Under the pieces are notes generated by a model. It was given only the letters and a program-made list of their open reading frames with translations. It was not told the DNA's origin and ran no database searches. 64,000 nt of DNA from Longitalea luteola (GTDB lineage: Bacteria > Bacteroidota > Bacteroidia > Chitinophagales > Chitinophagaceae), in contig NZ_JAFIQX010000013.1 in assembly GCF_017356035.1 (NCBI RefSeq), positions 184,463 through 248,462 of the forward strand, read 5' to 3'. Shown here one piece after another: positions 54,153-62,470 of the stretch. Both the position numbers and the translations under genes were made by a program. Position 1 is the stretch's first letter; each line of letters starts with the position of its first letter.

Positions 54153-54200
54153 CAAAGATAACATATTCAAAAAAAATTATCCTGGGATGATTTATTCCAG
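54153..54200. promoter_or_regulatory. Divergent control region of MocR and azoreductase genes
   Basis: A minus-strand -7 box TATCTTTG lies at 54160-54153, serving the MocR gene with a leader of about 106 nt. An imperfect inverted repeat (CTGG...CCAG, 54182-54200) lies 50-70 bp upstream of the azoreductase ATG and is a candidate MocR site. Confidence 0.35.
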
Positions 54201-54254
54201 ACCTGGAAAATGAGGACGCAATTGATTTGATGCAGAATTCAACGAAATACCGAA

Positions 54255-54902
54255 ATGAAAAATTTACTCGTTATTAATGCAAGTCCGAGAGGCGAAAGGT
54301 CGGTCACCAGAAGGCTTACCGATTTGTTTGCAACCACTTGGATAGAGGCCAATCCCAATAGCACGATTGTCCATCGTGAAGTTGGCCGCGGAGCCATACC
54401 GCACGTATCCGAACTCTGGATTGCCGCTGCGGCTAAGCCTGCAGCTTTAAGGACTGAAGCGGAGATCAATGAGCTGAAGCTCAGCGATCAGCTCATTGCT
54501 GAAATTAAAGCAGCCGACGTGATCGTTCTGGGAGTGCCGATGTTCAATTGGTCTATCCCGAGTGCACTTAAAGCATATTTAGACCAGGTAATAAGGGCTA
54601 ATGAAACTGTTGTGATGCGTCCTGACGATTATCAAAACCCATACAGGGGCTTATTGAAAGATAAAAAAGTTTACATGCTTTTCAGCAGAGGAAATGCAGG
54701 TTATGAGAAAGGTGAATATTATGCGCACATGAATTTTCAAGCAGACTATCTCAGAACAGCTTTTGCCGTCATGGGCCTTACTGATCTTCAAGAAATCGCA
54801 CTAAACGGAAGTGCTTTTGATAAAGAAATATATGAGCAATCTACCAAAGCGGTTCATGCTAAAATAATGAAAATGGCGTCGAATGAGATGACGGCTTGGT
54901 AA
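54255..54902 (+). CDS. azoR: FMN-dependent NADH-azoreductase (second copy)
   Basis: 215-residue AzoR-family flavoprotein with N-terminal FMN segment LVINASPRGERSVTRRLTDL and GVPMFNWSIPSALKAYLDQV. Shares the fold and residue layout with the 4131-4778 gene but is clearly different in sequence, so it is a paralogue, not a recent duplicate. Expected to reduce quinones and azo compounds with NADH. Divergent from the MocR regulator, first gene of a redox/electrophile group. Confidence 0.92.
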   Translation: MKNLLVINASPRGERSVTRRLTDLFATTWIEANPNSTIVHREVGRGAIPHVSELWIAAAAKPAALRTEAEINELKLSDQLIAEIKAADVIVLGVPMFNWSIPSALKAYLDQVIRANETVVMRPDDYQNPYRGLLKDKKVYMLFSRGNAGYEKGEYYAHMNFQADYLRTAFAVMGLTDLQEIALNGSAFDKEIYEQSTKAVHAKIMKMASNEMTAW

Positions 54903-54978
54903 AGCCAGCATAAACTTATCGACAAAAGCTCCGATGGTATGCCCTTTAATGGGTGGTTTAGCCGCATATCGATCTAAA

Positions 54979-55410
54979 TTAGTTAACGGCTTTGGCAAAA
55001 TGGTTACAGGCAAGGTAGTAGCCCTTGTTCAGGTATAATCTATGCGCCGTGTGTAAAGCGTAACCGCTATCCAAATGAATGCTTTTTATTCCCTCATCGA
55101 TAGCGCGTTTGGTGACATGATCTAATAAGGTGCCAGCATATCCTTGATTTCTACATTCGGGGACTGTGAATAAGTCATCTATGTAAATGATAAGTCCTGT
55201 TCGAAGCAGGTTCAACATCCGGTAACTAATAAACGCACCTGCTCTTGTGTTGTCTGTATTTGGTATAAAGACTAATTCAAAATCCTGGCTGCGCATCATT
55301 TGAACAACTTGCTCAACAACCGTGTCCGGATTAAGGTTGCGTCGAAATTCAAGGATCGCTTCCTTACAGAATTCTATATCAGCTTTTGTGACTGCCCTTC
55401 TACATTCCAT
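54979..55410 (-). CDS. GNAT family N-acetyltransferase
   Basis: 143-residue acetyltransferase. The acetyl-CoA loop is RNQGYAGTLLDHV (about 90-102) with the preceding beta-4 IIYIDDLFTVPE, and the C-terminal HLDSGYALHTAHRLYLNKGY, a typical GNAT ending. Substrate unknown. 9 bp separate it from the DoxX gene on the same strand, so the two form an operon. Confidence 0.9.
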   Translation of the reverse strand: MECRRAVTKADIEFCKEAILEFRRNLNPDTVVEQVVQMMRSQDFELVFIPNTDNTRAGAFISYRMLNLLRTGLIIYIDDLFTVPECRNQGYAGTLLDHVTKRAIDEGIKSIHLDSGYALHTAHRLYLNKGYYLACNHFAKAVN

Positions 55411-55419
55411 ATCATTGGT

Positions 55420-55866
55420 TTATTTATTAAGATCATTTTTTGATAAGCTGTCAATACTCCATGCGTGGTGATCGAGCCCCGAAAGCACGAAGGCTGCACC
55501 TGTGAAAACAAAGACCGGGTAATTGAATGGTGCCTGGATGCTTAAAAATATTCCCATACATAGGCCAAAAACAAATGTAAGAATGCCAGCACCTATAGCA
55601 ACTTCTTTAATTCTATAGCCCACGATAAGGAGGACCCCAAATACAATTTCAGCAATTGTAGCAATGATACTCATAATATTGGCTATTTGCCAACTTACAA
55701 ATGGAATCAGTTCGTTTGTATATCTAACGAAGTGTTTCCAGTCACCCCACGAAGCTCCGGAACCCGGAGAGCCCAGTAAACCTATCCTGTCCATTACCGG
55801 TAATAAAAAGCCAACTCCGAGGGCCAGCCGTAATAAAAGTTGTCCTATTGCCGCAATATGTTTCAT
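55420..55866 (-). CDS. DoxX family membrane protein
   Basis: 148-residue DoxX protein with helix 1 AIGQLLLRLALGVGFLLPVM, then FVSWQIANIMSIIATIAEIV and a GAGILTFVFGLCMGIFLSIQ-like helix. The ATG at 55866 starts it; the frame upstream to 55902 gives a charged non-membrane extension and is less likely. Cotranscribed with the GNAT gene. Confidence 0.85.
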   Translation of the reverse strand: MKHIAAIGQLLLRLALGVGFLLPVMDRIGLLGSPGSGASWGDWKHFVRYTNELIPFVSWQIANIMSIIATIAEIVFGVLLIVGYRIKEVAIGAGILTFVFGLCMGIFLSIQAPFNYPVFVFTGAAFVLSGLDHHAWSIDSLSKNDLNK

Positions 55867-56249
55867 GTGATGTTCTGTAAAAGTTAAAGTTAGCGTGGCC
55901 ATATGTAAGTGTCAGGTACCAGTTAAGACGTGTCAGAGGGACCAGCATAATCCTCCATCCTACACTGAAGCGTATTAGTTGATTAGCGTCGCAGATCTTT
56001 ATGAGCGAACGAAAAGATGGGAGTGCTTGTCGGGGTTTCAAGATTCCATGGAATGTTAACTAGATGACATTCGACTCTAGCTGCAAATATGAAAGACTAC
56101 CTCCCTGGCCTTTTTAAATGAAATCACAAAAAGCCTCTCTAAAATTACTGGTCCCCTTCCTATTTGGATTCTGGGCCATCGAGCTGGCTAATCACAGGTT
56201 TACTTTTACGCCACACTCGAAATCTTGTAACAACTTAATATTAACAACT
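55867..56249. other. 383-bp intergenic region between divergent DoxX and nitroreductase genes
   Basis: No convincing gene. A frame running from 56118 into the nitroreductase gives a 44-residue extension that does not match nitroreductase N-termini. No clear promoter or terminator was found. Confidence 0.5.
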
Positions 56250-56876
56250 ATGACCACTATGACTAATCCAGTCATTGAAACCATCTTAAGCCGAACTGCA
56301 ACAAAGTATTATGACAAAACCGCCACCTTGAGTGACGAGCAAATCCGCGAGCTAGTGCAAATAGGCACTACCGCACCAACATCTTTTCATTTACAAAACT
56401 GGCGCTTTATAGCTGTTCGCACGGCTGAAGCCAAGGCTCGTTTGCGGGCGCTTGCCTGGGATCAACCGGCGGTCACGGATGCCGCCGTCACCTTTATCGT
56501 CATTGGCAAGTTAGCCGATGCCAGCACCATTCCCGCACGTCTGGCGCCGGTTGTGGAAGCGGGCATCATGCCGGCGCACATGGTGCCAGATTGGGAAATA
56601 AACGCACGTAGGTTGTACGATAATCAACCCCAACAGGATCGAGACGAGGCGGTACGCACCGCGACCTTCGGCGCGGCCGCGATCATATATACAGCCCGCT
56701 CGCTGGGTTGGGGGTCGACACCGATGATCGGATTCGACGCTGAACCGGTGCACCGTGAATTTGGCCTAGCCGGCGATGAAATCCCGGTGATGCTGCTGAC
56801 CGTAGGCCTTGAACGCGCTGGTAACTGGAAGCAAAAGCCACGCCGCCCTGTTGAAGAAGTGCTTGAATTAGTATGA
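56250..56876 (+). CDS. Nitroreductase family protein
   Basis: 208-residue FMN/NAD(P)H nitroreductase: RTATKYYDKTATLSDEQIRE, APTSFHLQNWRFIAV (phosphate/FMN loop) and the C-terminal GLAGDEIPVMLLTVGLE with GNWKQKPRR. Reduces nitro-aromatics and quinones in this family. The codon use appears GC-richer than neighbours (runs such as GCGGCCGCGATC). Overlaps the next gene by ATGA, so the pair is translationally coupled. Confidence 0.9.
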   Translation: MTTMTNPVIETILSRTATKYYDKTATLSDEQIRELVQIGTTAPTSFHLQNWRFIAVRTAEAKARLRALAWDQPAVTDAAVTFIVIGKLADASTIPARLAPVVEAGIMPAHMVPDWEINARRLYDNQPQQDRDEAVRTATFGAAAIIYTARSLGWGSTPMIGFDAEPVHREFGLAGDEIPVMLLTVGLERAGNWKQKPRRPVEEVLELV

Positions 56877-57451
56877 TTGTTAAAAACGAACTTAAAAAAT
56901 CTACAATGCCTAGAATTGAAGCTCTTAAACCGGAGAATGTACCGGCTGATTCAAAACCAACTCTTGATGTGTTCAGCAAGAATATCGGATTTACTCCCAA
57001 TATGATGGCGACCTTCGCCACCAGCCCAATTGCATTTAATGCATGGGCTGCACTATTCGGGGGAATGAACAAAGCCCTAGATGTAAAAACACGAGATAGC
57101 ATCGGCCTGGTCGTTTCTGAAGTCAATGGTTGCAACTACTGCCTGACTGTCCACAGCTACACGGCTAAGCATATGGCAAAGCTTGAGGACAATGAAATCA
57201 TTCTTGCTCGAAAGGGTCATGCAAGCGACTCAAAGCGCGATGTAGCCGTTCAATTTGCCCGAAAAGTGATTGAAACCCGTGGAAAAGTGAGTGACGCTGA
57301 TCTTGCCGCAGTACGTGCTGCTGGTTACTCGGATGCCAACATACTGGAAATCGTAGGCCTGGTGGCGATGTACTCACTGACAAACTTTATCAATAATGTC
57401 TCCGATCCTGACAAGGACTTTCCGCCTGTTACACCAGCGGGTATGATTTAA
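56873..57451 (+). CDS. AhpD/carboxymuconolactone decarboxylase-like peroxidase-related protein
   Basis: 192-residue protein with the AhpD-type redox motif: VNGCNYCLTVHSYTA (CxxC then H, about 83-97), and FTPNMMATFATSPIAFNAWA before it. The conserved C-x-x-C...H gives peroxidase or disulfide-reductase activity in AhpD. The ATG at 56873 overlaps the nitroreductase stop; the ATG at 56906 (MPRIEALKPENVP) is the family-like start and equally likely. Part of the electrophile group. Confidence 0.88.
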   Translation: MIVKNELKKSTMPRIEALKPENVPADSKPTLDVFSKNIGFTPNMMATFATSPIAFNAWAALFGGMNKALDVKTRDSIGLVVSEVNGCNYCLTVHSYTAKHMAKLEDNEIILARKGHASDSKRDVAVQFARKVIETRGKVSDADLAAVRAAGYSDANILEIVGLVAMYSLTNFINNVSDPDKDFPPVTPAGMI

Positions 57452-57538
57452 CATGCGAAAAGTAAAATCGACAGTTTCCATCATACTCAATTTTTGATTT
57501 TGACGTATAAGTAATTTAAAATAACGAAGGAGGTATTT

Positions 57539-58456
57539 ATGAGAGCGATCGTTGTAACGGACCAGGCTGCCGGAACGGCTGGAATGAAGCTCGTGGAAAG
57601 GCCCGAACCCATAGCGGCGATAAACGACGTTATTGTTATGATTTATGCATCCGGATACGTCGGGACTGAGTTGACCTGGCCATCGACCTGGACCGATAGA
57701 ACCAATCGTGATCGGACGCCAACAATTCCTGGTCATGAATTTGCAGGCGTTGTAACTTCCCTTGGCTACGGTACCACCGGACTTACGGTAGGACAACGGG
57801 TTTTTGGAATAACCGATTGGTACCGTGATGGCACTCTCGCCGAGTATGCAGCAATTGAAGCACGTAACCTTGCGCCACTGCCGGGCGATGTTGACTTTAC
57901 GGTAGGCGCGAGCTTACCAATCTCGGGCCTGACCGCTTGGCAGGGCCTTTATGATCATGGTCATCTTAAGGGTGGACAGACCATACTTGCGCATGGCGCG
58001 GCTGGTGCAGTGGGGACAATGGTGGTTCAGCTTGCTCGTGAGGCTGGCGCCTACGTCATCGGTACAGGCAGAACTTCCGACCGTCAGAAAGCGCTAGAAT
58101 ACGGCGCGCATGAGTTTTTTGACCTTGATAACGACAACCTGGAGGATATCGGAGGAGTTGATCTGGTTTTCGACGTAATCGGCGGTGACATTGGAAAACG
58201 TTCCGCTGGTCTGATTAGACCAGGAGGAACGATTGTGTCCGTCGTTGGGCCAAACGAGGCGCACCCAATCAATGGCCGGGCGATTGATTTCGTTGTGGAG
58301 CCTGACCGTGGTCAACTGACCGAGATTGTCCAGCGGGTACGCGACGGACGATTACGGATAAATATTGGCGAGATCTCGACGCTAGACGAAGCTATCACTA
58401 CCTTGAATTCGACTAAGCGGCGTTTAGGAAAGCCGGTAATCCGCGTTCGTTCGTGA
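57539..58456 (+). CDS. Quinone oxidoreductase-like (zinc-free MDR) NADP-dependent enzyme
   Basis: 305-residue medium-chain reductase without zinc ligands. N-terminal GroES-like part (GHEFAGVVTSLGYGTTGLTV) and NADPH Rossmann motif AHGAAGAVGTMVVQLAREAG (about 156-175). Similar to quinone oxidoreductases that detoxify electrophiles. A strong Shine-Dalgarno (AAGGAGG, 6 nt before the ATG) fixes the start and is unusual here. Third gene of the GC-richer group that looks transferred. Confidence 0.9.
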   Translation: MRAIVVTDQAAGTAGMKLVERPEPIAAINDVIVMIYASGYVGTELTWPSTWTDRTNRDRTPTIPGHEFAGVVTSLGYGTTGLTVGQRVFGITDWYRDGTLAEYAAIEARNLAPLPGDVDFTVGASLPISGLTAWQGLYDHGHLKGGQTILAHGAAGAVGTMVVQLAREAGAYVIGTGRTSDRQKALEYGAHEFFDLDNDNLEDIGGVDLVFDVIGGDIGKRSAGLIRPGGTIVSVVGPNEAHPINGRAIDFVVEPDRGQLTEIVQRVRDGRLRINIGEISTLDEAITTLNSTKRRLGKPVIRVRS

Positions 58457-58816
58457 GATAAGTCCGTTATCGCAACCGTTCCTCGGTATTTATAGCTGAA
58501 GAAGCCAAGCATATAATAAGTTCGCCTTATTATCGAATAAGTATAAAGCATTGGTCCCATGCTTTCTGTGTCGGCCACCATTGCGGCGACCAGGATATAC
58601 GGGTTTCGCTTTGTAGGCTTCTTTCGATGGATTCTAACTTTGGCCATAACGTGATGTATTAAGTTAAATATAACTTGCAGGGATTCGTACTGATAGCGAT
58701 AGCAAACGTGGCCGGCGATAGCCGGCCGTTTTTTTGTTTGCATATAGGCGCTTTCTAAAGCAGTAGCGGCTACCTGCTTTTCGGGCCTCCATGATCGCTT
58801 ATGTATTGGTTGAATG
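58457..58816. other. 360-bp gap with terminator after the quinone oxidoreductase gene
   Basis: No gene I can support. A minus-strand frame (58743-58312) overlaps the oxidoreductase and has no recognisable domain. The only structure is the hairpin at 58708-58735. Confidence 0.5.
58708..58735 (+). terminator. Intrinsic terminator
   Basis: GGCCGGC/GCCGGCC stem (58710-58716, 58721-58727) with GATA loop, flanked by T-rich run. Marks the end of the oxidoreductase unit and the edge of the mobile region. Confidence 0.75.
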
Positions 58817-59041
58817 TTATTCGGATTCGCTGGCCTCTATAACGGCTTCCGGCTCCGGTTTTTGTTCCGCTTTAATGTTGATGATAAAATCGGCTGCTTT
58901 TTGGGCTTGTGATGCAGCTTTTAACAGAAAGGTCTTATCTTCTTTTAGTTTGCTGAGCCACCCTTTAATATATGCGGCGCTGTTTTCGATGAAGGTCATT
59001 TCAATACCACAAAAACCGCAAAGGAAGGCGGCTTGAGTTGC
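58817..59041 (-). pseudogene. C-terminal remnant of an ArdC-type antirestriction protein
   Basis: Read on the minus strand: AAFLCGFCGIE, then TFIENSAAYIKGWLSKLKED and AAQAQKAADFIINIK-like tail, the end of the zincin-like metallopeptidase domain of ArdC proteins from conjugative elements. A stop codon lies directly upstream (59042-59044), and the HExxH-containing part and N-terminal ssDNA-binding domain are gone. A relic that marks a former integrative element. Confidence 0.65.
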
Positions 59042-59097
59042 TTACCGTCCTTAAATTGCTTCAAAAAATCGTCTGATAAAAAATTTTCTACTTTCAT
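59040..59097 (-). mobile_element. Possible IS transposase 5' remnant joined to the ArdC relic
   Basis: A new ATG at 59097 (minus) begins MKVENFLSDDFLKQFKDGK, which resembles the N-terminus of IS256-type transposases (FL..FLKQFKTG pattern); it then passes out of frame into the ArdC sequence and stops at 58996. The resemblance is from memory and the piece is short. Confidence 0.35.
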
Positions 59098-59100
59098 TGT

Positions 59101-59163
59101 CTGTGTAAAGTTTAAAAATACAATCGGAGATATTACGAACTCCGATTTTCTATGTTTACACAG
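59101..59163. repeat. 63-bp nested inverted repeat
   Basis: Outer arms CTGTGTAAA/TTTACACAG (59101-59109, 59155-59163) and inner arms AATCGGAG/CTCCGATT (59122-59129, 59140-59147). Sits directly ahead of the minus-strand remnant start at 59097, so it could be the terminal or regulatory repeat of the lost IS. Confidence 0.6.
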
Positions 59164-59292
59164 ATTATGTTACAGTGCCACAATTTTCCAGCTTTTCAAT
59201 CTGATTTTTTGTCCTGTGAATTATTAAAGTGTTAGCAGTTTAAGTTAAACCAGGTAATTGTTGTTAATTTGTCTTTACAATAACCCCTTACC

Positions 59293-61605
59293 ATGAAAAG
59301 GCTATTACTGCTTATTTCGTTTGCTATTCTTTTTCTTCATGCTTTCACTCAAACTAATGTTCAGCGGGATTACAGGGTCAGCCCAATTTTAAAGCAGGCC
59401 CTTGCGTCAAAAAGTGGATATTACATTTATGGCAGAGCTGGTACAGCCCGGTTTATTAATATAGCCGTACTAAATCAATCAACACACACATTGTACTGGT
59501 TCACCTGCCATGGGCGGTTATTTGATTCCACCAAACTCACAAACCAGGAGATAGAACAGGTAACTTCAAAGCAACTAGACCCGTTTGTATTATATCAGAA
59601 TATTTGTGATAAATATCTGGCTAACATTTCCACCGTCAAAGACATTTATCGGGTTTATGGCGACAATGAACTGTTCGATAGGCTGAATCCCAATTATCGA
59701 GCACTGTTTGCAATGGAGAGTATCAGGACTGCTAAAACCCCTTTGCAAAAGTTAATGGTGTTAGAAAATGTACGGAAGGGCATTCTCGCACAATTGGCCT
59801 ATATGAATTGTGTCAATCCATTCGGTCTGACTGATAACCCGCTTTATAAAACCAATAAAGAACAAGCGGGTTCTATTATACAAACAAAGGACAGTACTTT
59901 ATACTACAATGTCGATCCCACCAGCGCTATTCGCCGAATCAGTCTGCATAAAAAATATCCCGAAAAACTATTCGTTTATAACAGATTATCTGAATTAATT
60001 GACAGTATGCCGGTTTTACCAGAAAAATATAATCTTTTGCTGAAAGAAAAGACAGATGTTTTCCTATTGTACCGAGGCTGGCTGGAACTTCAATGGCAGC
60101 AGGCCATGAGTAATGTGAGGAGGCCTGCACGCGCTGATATAAGTGATGGCAGGCTGTATAGTCAAGCTAATATAAACAATGAAAAGGAAATTGAAAAAGT
60201 ACTTTACAATCAACTAAATGCTATTAACACAAAGATTAATCTCTTGATATCGCCTGAAGCAAAGAATATTGAGCAGGCCGTATATGAAACCTATAAAAAT
60301 GAAGCATCTGAAATTAGTTATATCCCCCTGTTGGGCATAGGATACAGTTTGACTCAGACAAGAGGCCAGAAAGAATACGAGTTAACCAATCACTTAGGGA
60401 ATGTACTAGTCACAGTAACTGATAAGAAAATTGGTGTATCTTCCGCATCTGATAGTTCTTTAATCGATCATTACGAGCCGGATATTGTAAGTGCACATGA
60501 TTACTACCCGTTTGGCATGTTGCAACCAGGCCGATCTTACCTTTCTCCCAATGCCGATAAGTACAGATATGGATTTAATGGCAAAGAGAATGATAACGAG
60601 GTGAAGGGTAAGGGAAATCAATTAAATTTTGGTTCAAGAATATACGATCCTCGTATAGGTCGATTCCTTTCAGTTGATCCATTACAAAAAAAGACTCCAG
60701 ATCTTAGTTGTTATAATTTTGCAGCAGATAATCCAATTTCAAATATTGACAAAGACGGAATGTATGCATTATTCATACATTATATGTTGACCAGATATAT
60801 GCTGATGCAAGCGGGTGTGTCGGAGGTCCAGGCAAATTTAATAGCTCATTATGCTTCAACCTTTGCTGACAATCCAGCAAGTATAAAAAGTTTTAACGAG
60901 TTTAAATCTTATAGTATTGGAGATTTAATTCTTATGCAAAACTTGAAGGAGGCACAAAAAGATAATCCTATTTTTAAGGAGATAGGTGGAAAACTTACCG
61001 AAAAACAAGCAATCAATATTGTTTATATGCCTGGGATTGATTATTCAAGAACAGTAAAATCCCAAAGTGAAGACCCAGAGGCACAAAAATGGCATGCAAC
61101 GAGAACTTATGCAGAAAGTAATGCCGTAACTTCCAAAGATGCTATAAATAGAAGTCTTGTCAATGCTTGGGATATGCTATTTAAATCAGCTAATCAGGGG
61201 GGGATCGACAAAATGACTGCCAATAGTACTGCAATTGAAAACCTTGGACAGGCACTTCATACTTTTCAAGATATGGAAGCGCATCAGGGTGCAGTGTTCA
61301 GAGCAACTTTATTAAATGGAAAAGGATATTTTAGTACAAGGGGTAATGAGCATAATTTGACAAATGATTCAAAGCCTGATCCAAATTATTTTGGAATAGC
61401 CAAGACGTTTACTGGAAATGCCATTTTTATTCATCAAATTATGTCAGGAAATTATAAAAACGTTATTGTGGGGGCAAATATCATAACATACGGTATGTCA
61501 GAAGATCATTTGAAAGCTTTAAAAGAAAAAATGAATAAGGGTGGGTTTACATTAACACAAGATAAAGAAAATTCAAATGTTTATACAATTGGAAAAAAAG
61601 AGTAG
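59293..61605 (+). CDS. Secreted RHS protein with putative zinc phospholipase-like toxin C-terminus
   Basis: 770 residues. Signal peptide MKRLLLLISFAILFLHAFTQ. Residues about 21-340 are an unrecognised alpha-rich segment. The RHS core (about 362-490) shows TNHLGNVLVTVTD, YYPFGMLQPGRSY, RYGFNGKENDNEV, DPRIGRFLSVDPLQK and ends DNPISNIDKDG, where RHS proteins hand over to variable C-terminal toxins. The tail (491-770) carries IAHYASTFADNP (His519), KWHATRTYAESN (His601) and ALHTFQDMEAHQG (His656, Asp660, His664), a metal-site layout like zinc phospholipase C/DUF6765 proteins. Compact compared with the usual long RHS proteins. Overlapped by the next gene. Confidence 0.8.
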   Translation: MKRLLLLISFAILFLHAFTQTNVQRDYRVSPILKQALASKSGYYIYGRAGTARFINIAVLNQSTHTLYWFTCHGRLFDSTKLTNQEIEQVTSKQLDPFVLYQNICDKYLANISTVKDIYRVYGDNELFDRLNPNYRALFAMESIRTAKTPLQKLMVLENVRKGILAQLAYMNCVNPFGLTDNPLYKTNKEQAGSIIQTKDSTLYYNVDPTSAIRRISLHKKYPEKLFVYNRLSELIDSMPVLPEKYNLLLKEKTDVFLLYRGWLELQWQQAMSNVRRPARADISDGRLYSQANINNEKEIEKVLYNQLNAINTKINLLISPEAKNIEQAVYETYKNEASEISYIPLLGIGYSLTQTRGQKEYELTNHLGNVLVTVTDKKIGVSSASDSSLIDHYEPDIVSAHDYYPFGMLQPGRSYLSPNADKYRYGFNGKENDNEVKGKGNQLNFGSRIYDPRIGRFLSVDPLQKKTPDLSCYNFAADNPISNIDKDGMYALFIHYMLTRYMLMQAGVSEVQANLIAHYASTFADNPASIKSFNEFKSYSIGDLILMQNLKEAQKDNPIFKEIGGKLTEKQAINIVYMPGIDYSRTVKSQSEDPEAQKWHATRTYAESNAVTSKDAINRSLVNAWDMLFKSANQGGIDKMTANSTAIENLGQALHTFQDMEAHQGAVFRATLLNGKGYFSTRGNEHNLTNDSKPDPNYFGIAKTFTGNAIFIHQIMSGNYKNVIVGANIITYGMSEDHLKALKEKMNKGGFTLTQDKENSNVYTIGKKE

Positions 61606-62152
61606 CAAGGGGGTGTTGTGCTTGATGATGGTGTTTTTTTTGATTATTACATCCTGCAAATACTCTTCTTTAGGTTATTACTATACTTCTCCGGCCAATT
61701 CAGATATGGAGGCAATTCAAATTAATGACGATACTTTAGACAAATTGATAACCTTTTCTGCATTTGAAATTAAAAGCGACTCCAGTTTTAATGCAGTAGT
61801 GATTTTTAAATTACTCGATACGAGTAAGTATGTAACCTTAAGTAATGTAGATTTTGATATCAATGGATTGAAGGGTAGTGTTGCTAAAAAGAAAGCGTTG
61901 TTTATTGATGCCCCTCAAGAAGTTAAATATGACAGTTCTGTTATGGAGATAGATCGCTTAAATAAAAGACTGTCCTTAGGATTTCCGATTGAGTTTACTT
62001 TTAAATATGATGCGGAAATGTTACGGGAGAAGAAAAAGATACATGTATCGATTACGATTAACTTATTTGAAAATGGTAAGGAAGTTAAATTAAATAAGAA
62101 TTTTGATATGCTTAGGCATGTGAGATATAAATCGTCGTTGCTTATGCATTAA
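61577..62152 (+). CDS. Lipoprotein, possible immunity partner of the RHS toxin
   Basis: 191-residue lipoprotein: basic n-region, hydrophobic LCLMMVFFLIITSC with lipobox ITSC (Cys27), then a mostly beta-strand, Lys/Asp-rich body of no recognised family. Starting at 61577 it overlaps the RHS gene by 29 nt; alternatives at 61613-61625 lie downstream of a good AAGGGGG Shine-Dalgarno. Position directly after a toxin-like gene and a membrane-facing location are what would be expected for immunity against a periplasm-active lipid hydrolase. This is an inference. Confidence 0.6.
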   Translation: MFIQLEKKSSKGVLCLMMVFFLIITSCKYSSLGYYYTSPANSDMEAIQINDDTLDKLITFSAFEIKSDSSFNAVVIFKLLDTSKYVTLSNVDFDINGLKGSVAKKKALFIDAPQEVKYDSSVMEIDRLNKRLSLGFPIEFTFKYDAEMLREKKKIHVSITINLFENGKEVKLNKNFDMLRHVRYKSSLLMH

Positions 62153-62182
62153 ATTATTTAATCAGACTTTTTAGTTAATTTT

Positions 62183-62437
62183 TCAAGAAACGCAATTCTC
62201 GATCATTTTTAATGTTTCGGCTACATTGCGAGCCGGATAATTTTTTTCCAAAAAGTTAATAAAGTTTTCTTTTGTCCCTGGCATTTCCCAATCCATCACC
62301 GTAAACGCCTTCAATAATGTCTGCTGCGGTTTTTCATTAAATGCGCATAGCACCAAATAAGGCGGACTATAATAAAACGAGTTCTCCCACAGCTTTTGAT
62401 ACAATTTCGGATTCAGGCACCTTTTAAAATCCATCAC
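62183..62437 (-). CDS. Orphan hypothetical fragment
   Basis: 84 residues from a GTG at 62437 (or ATG at 62434). The reading frame stays open upstream to about 62537 with similar-looking sequence (SLTCKLYDLVMDFKRCLNPK), so it may be the C-terminal part of a larger protein. No recognised domain; contains PPYLVLCAFNEKPQQTLLKA. Its 5' end meets the 5'-truncated recombinase head to head. Confidence 0.4.
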   Translation of the reverse strand: MMDFKRCLNPKLYQKLWENSFYYSPPYLVLCAFNEKPQQTLLKAFTVMDWEMPGTKENFINFLEKNYPARNVAETLKMIENCVS

Positions 62438-62470
62438 CAGGTCATATAACTTACAGGTAAGCGAACCTAA

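Noticed and set aside
58312..58743. 143-residue minus-strand frame (MAKVRIHRKKPTKRNPYILV part)
   Set aside because: It overlaps the quinone oxidoreductase gene end antisense and shows no family resemblance; likely chance.
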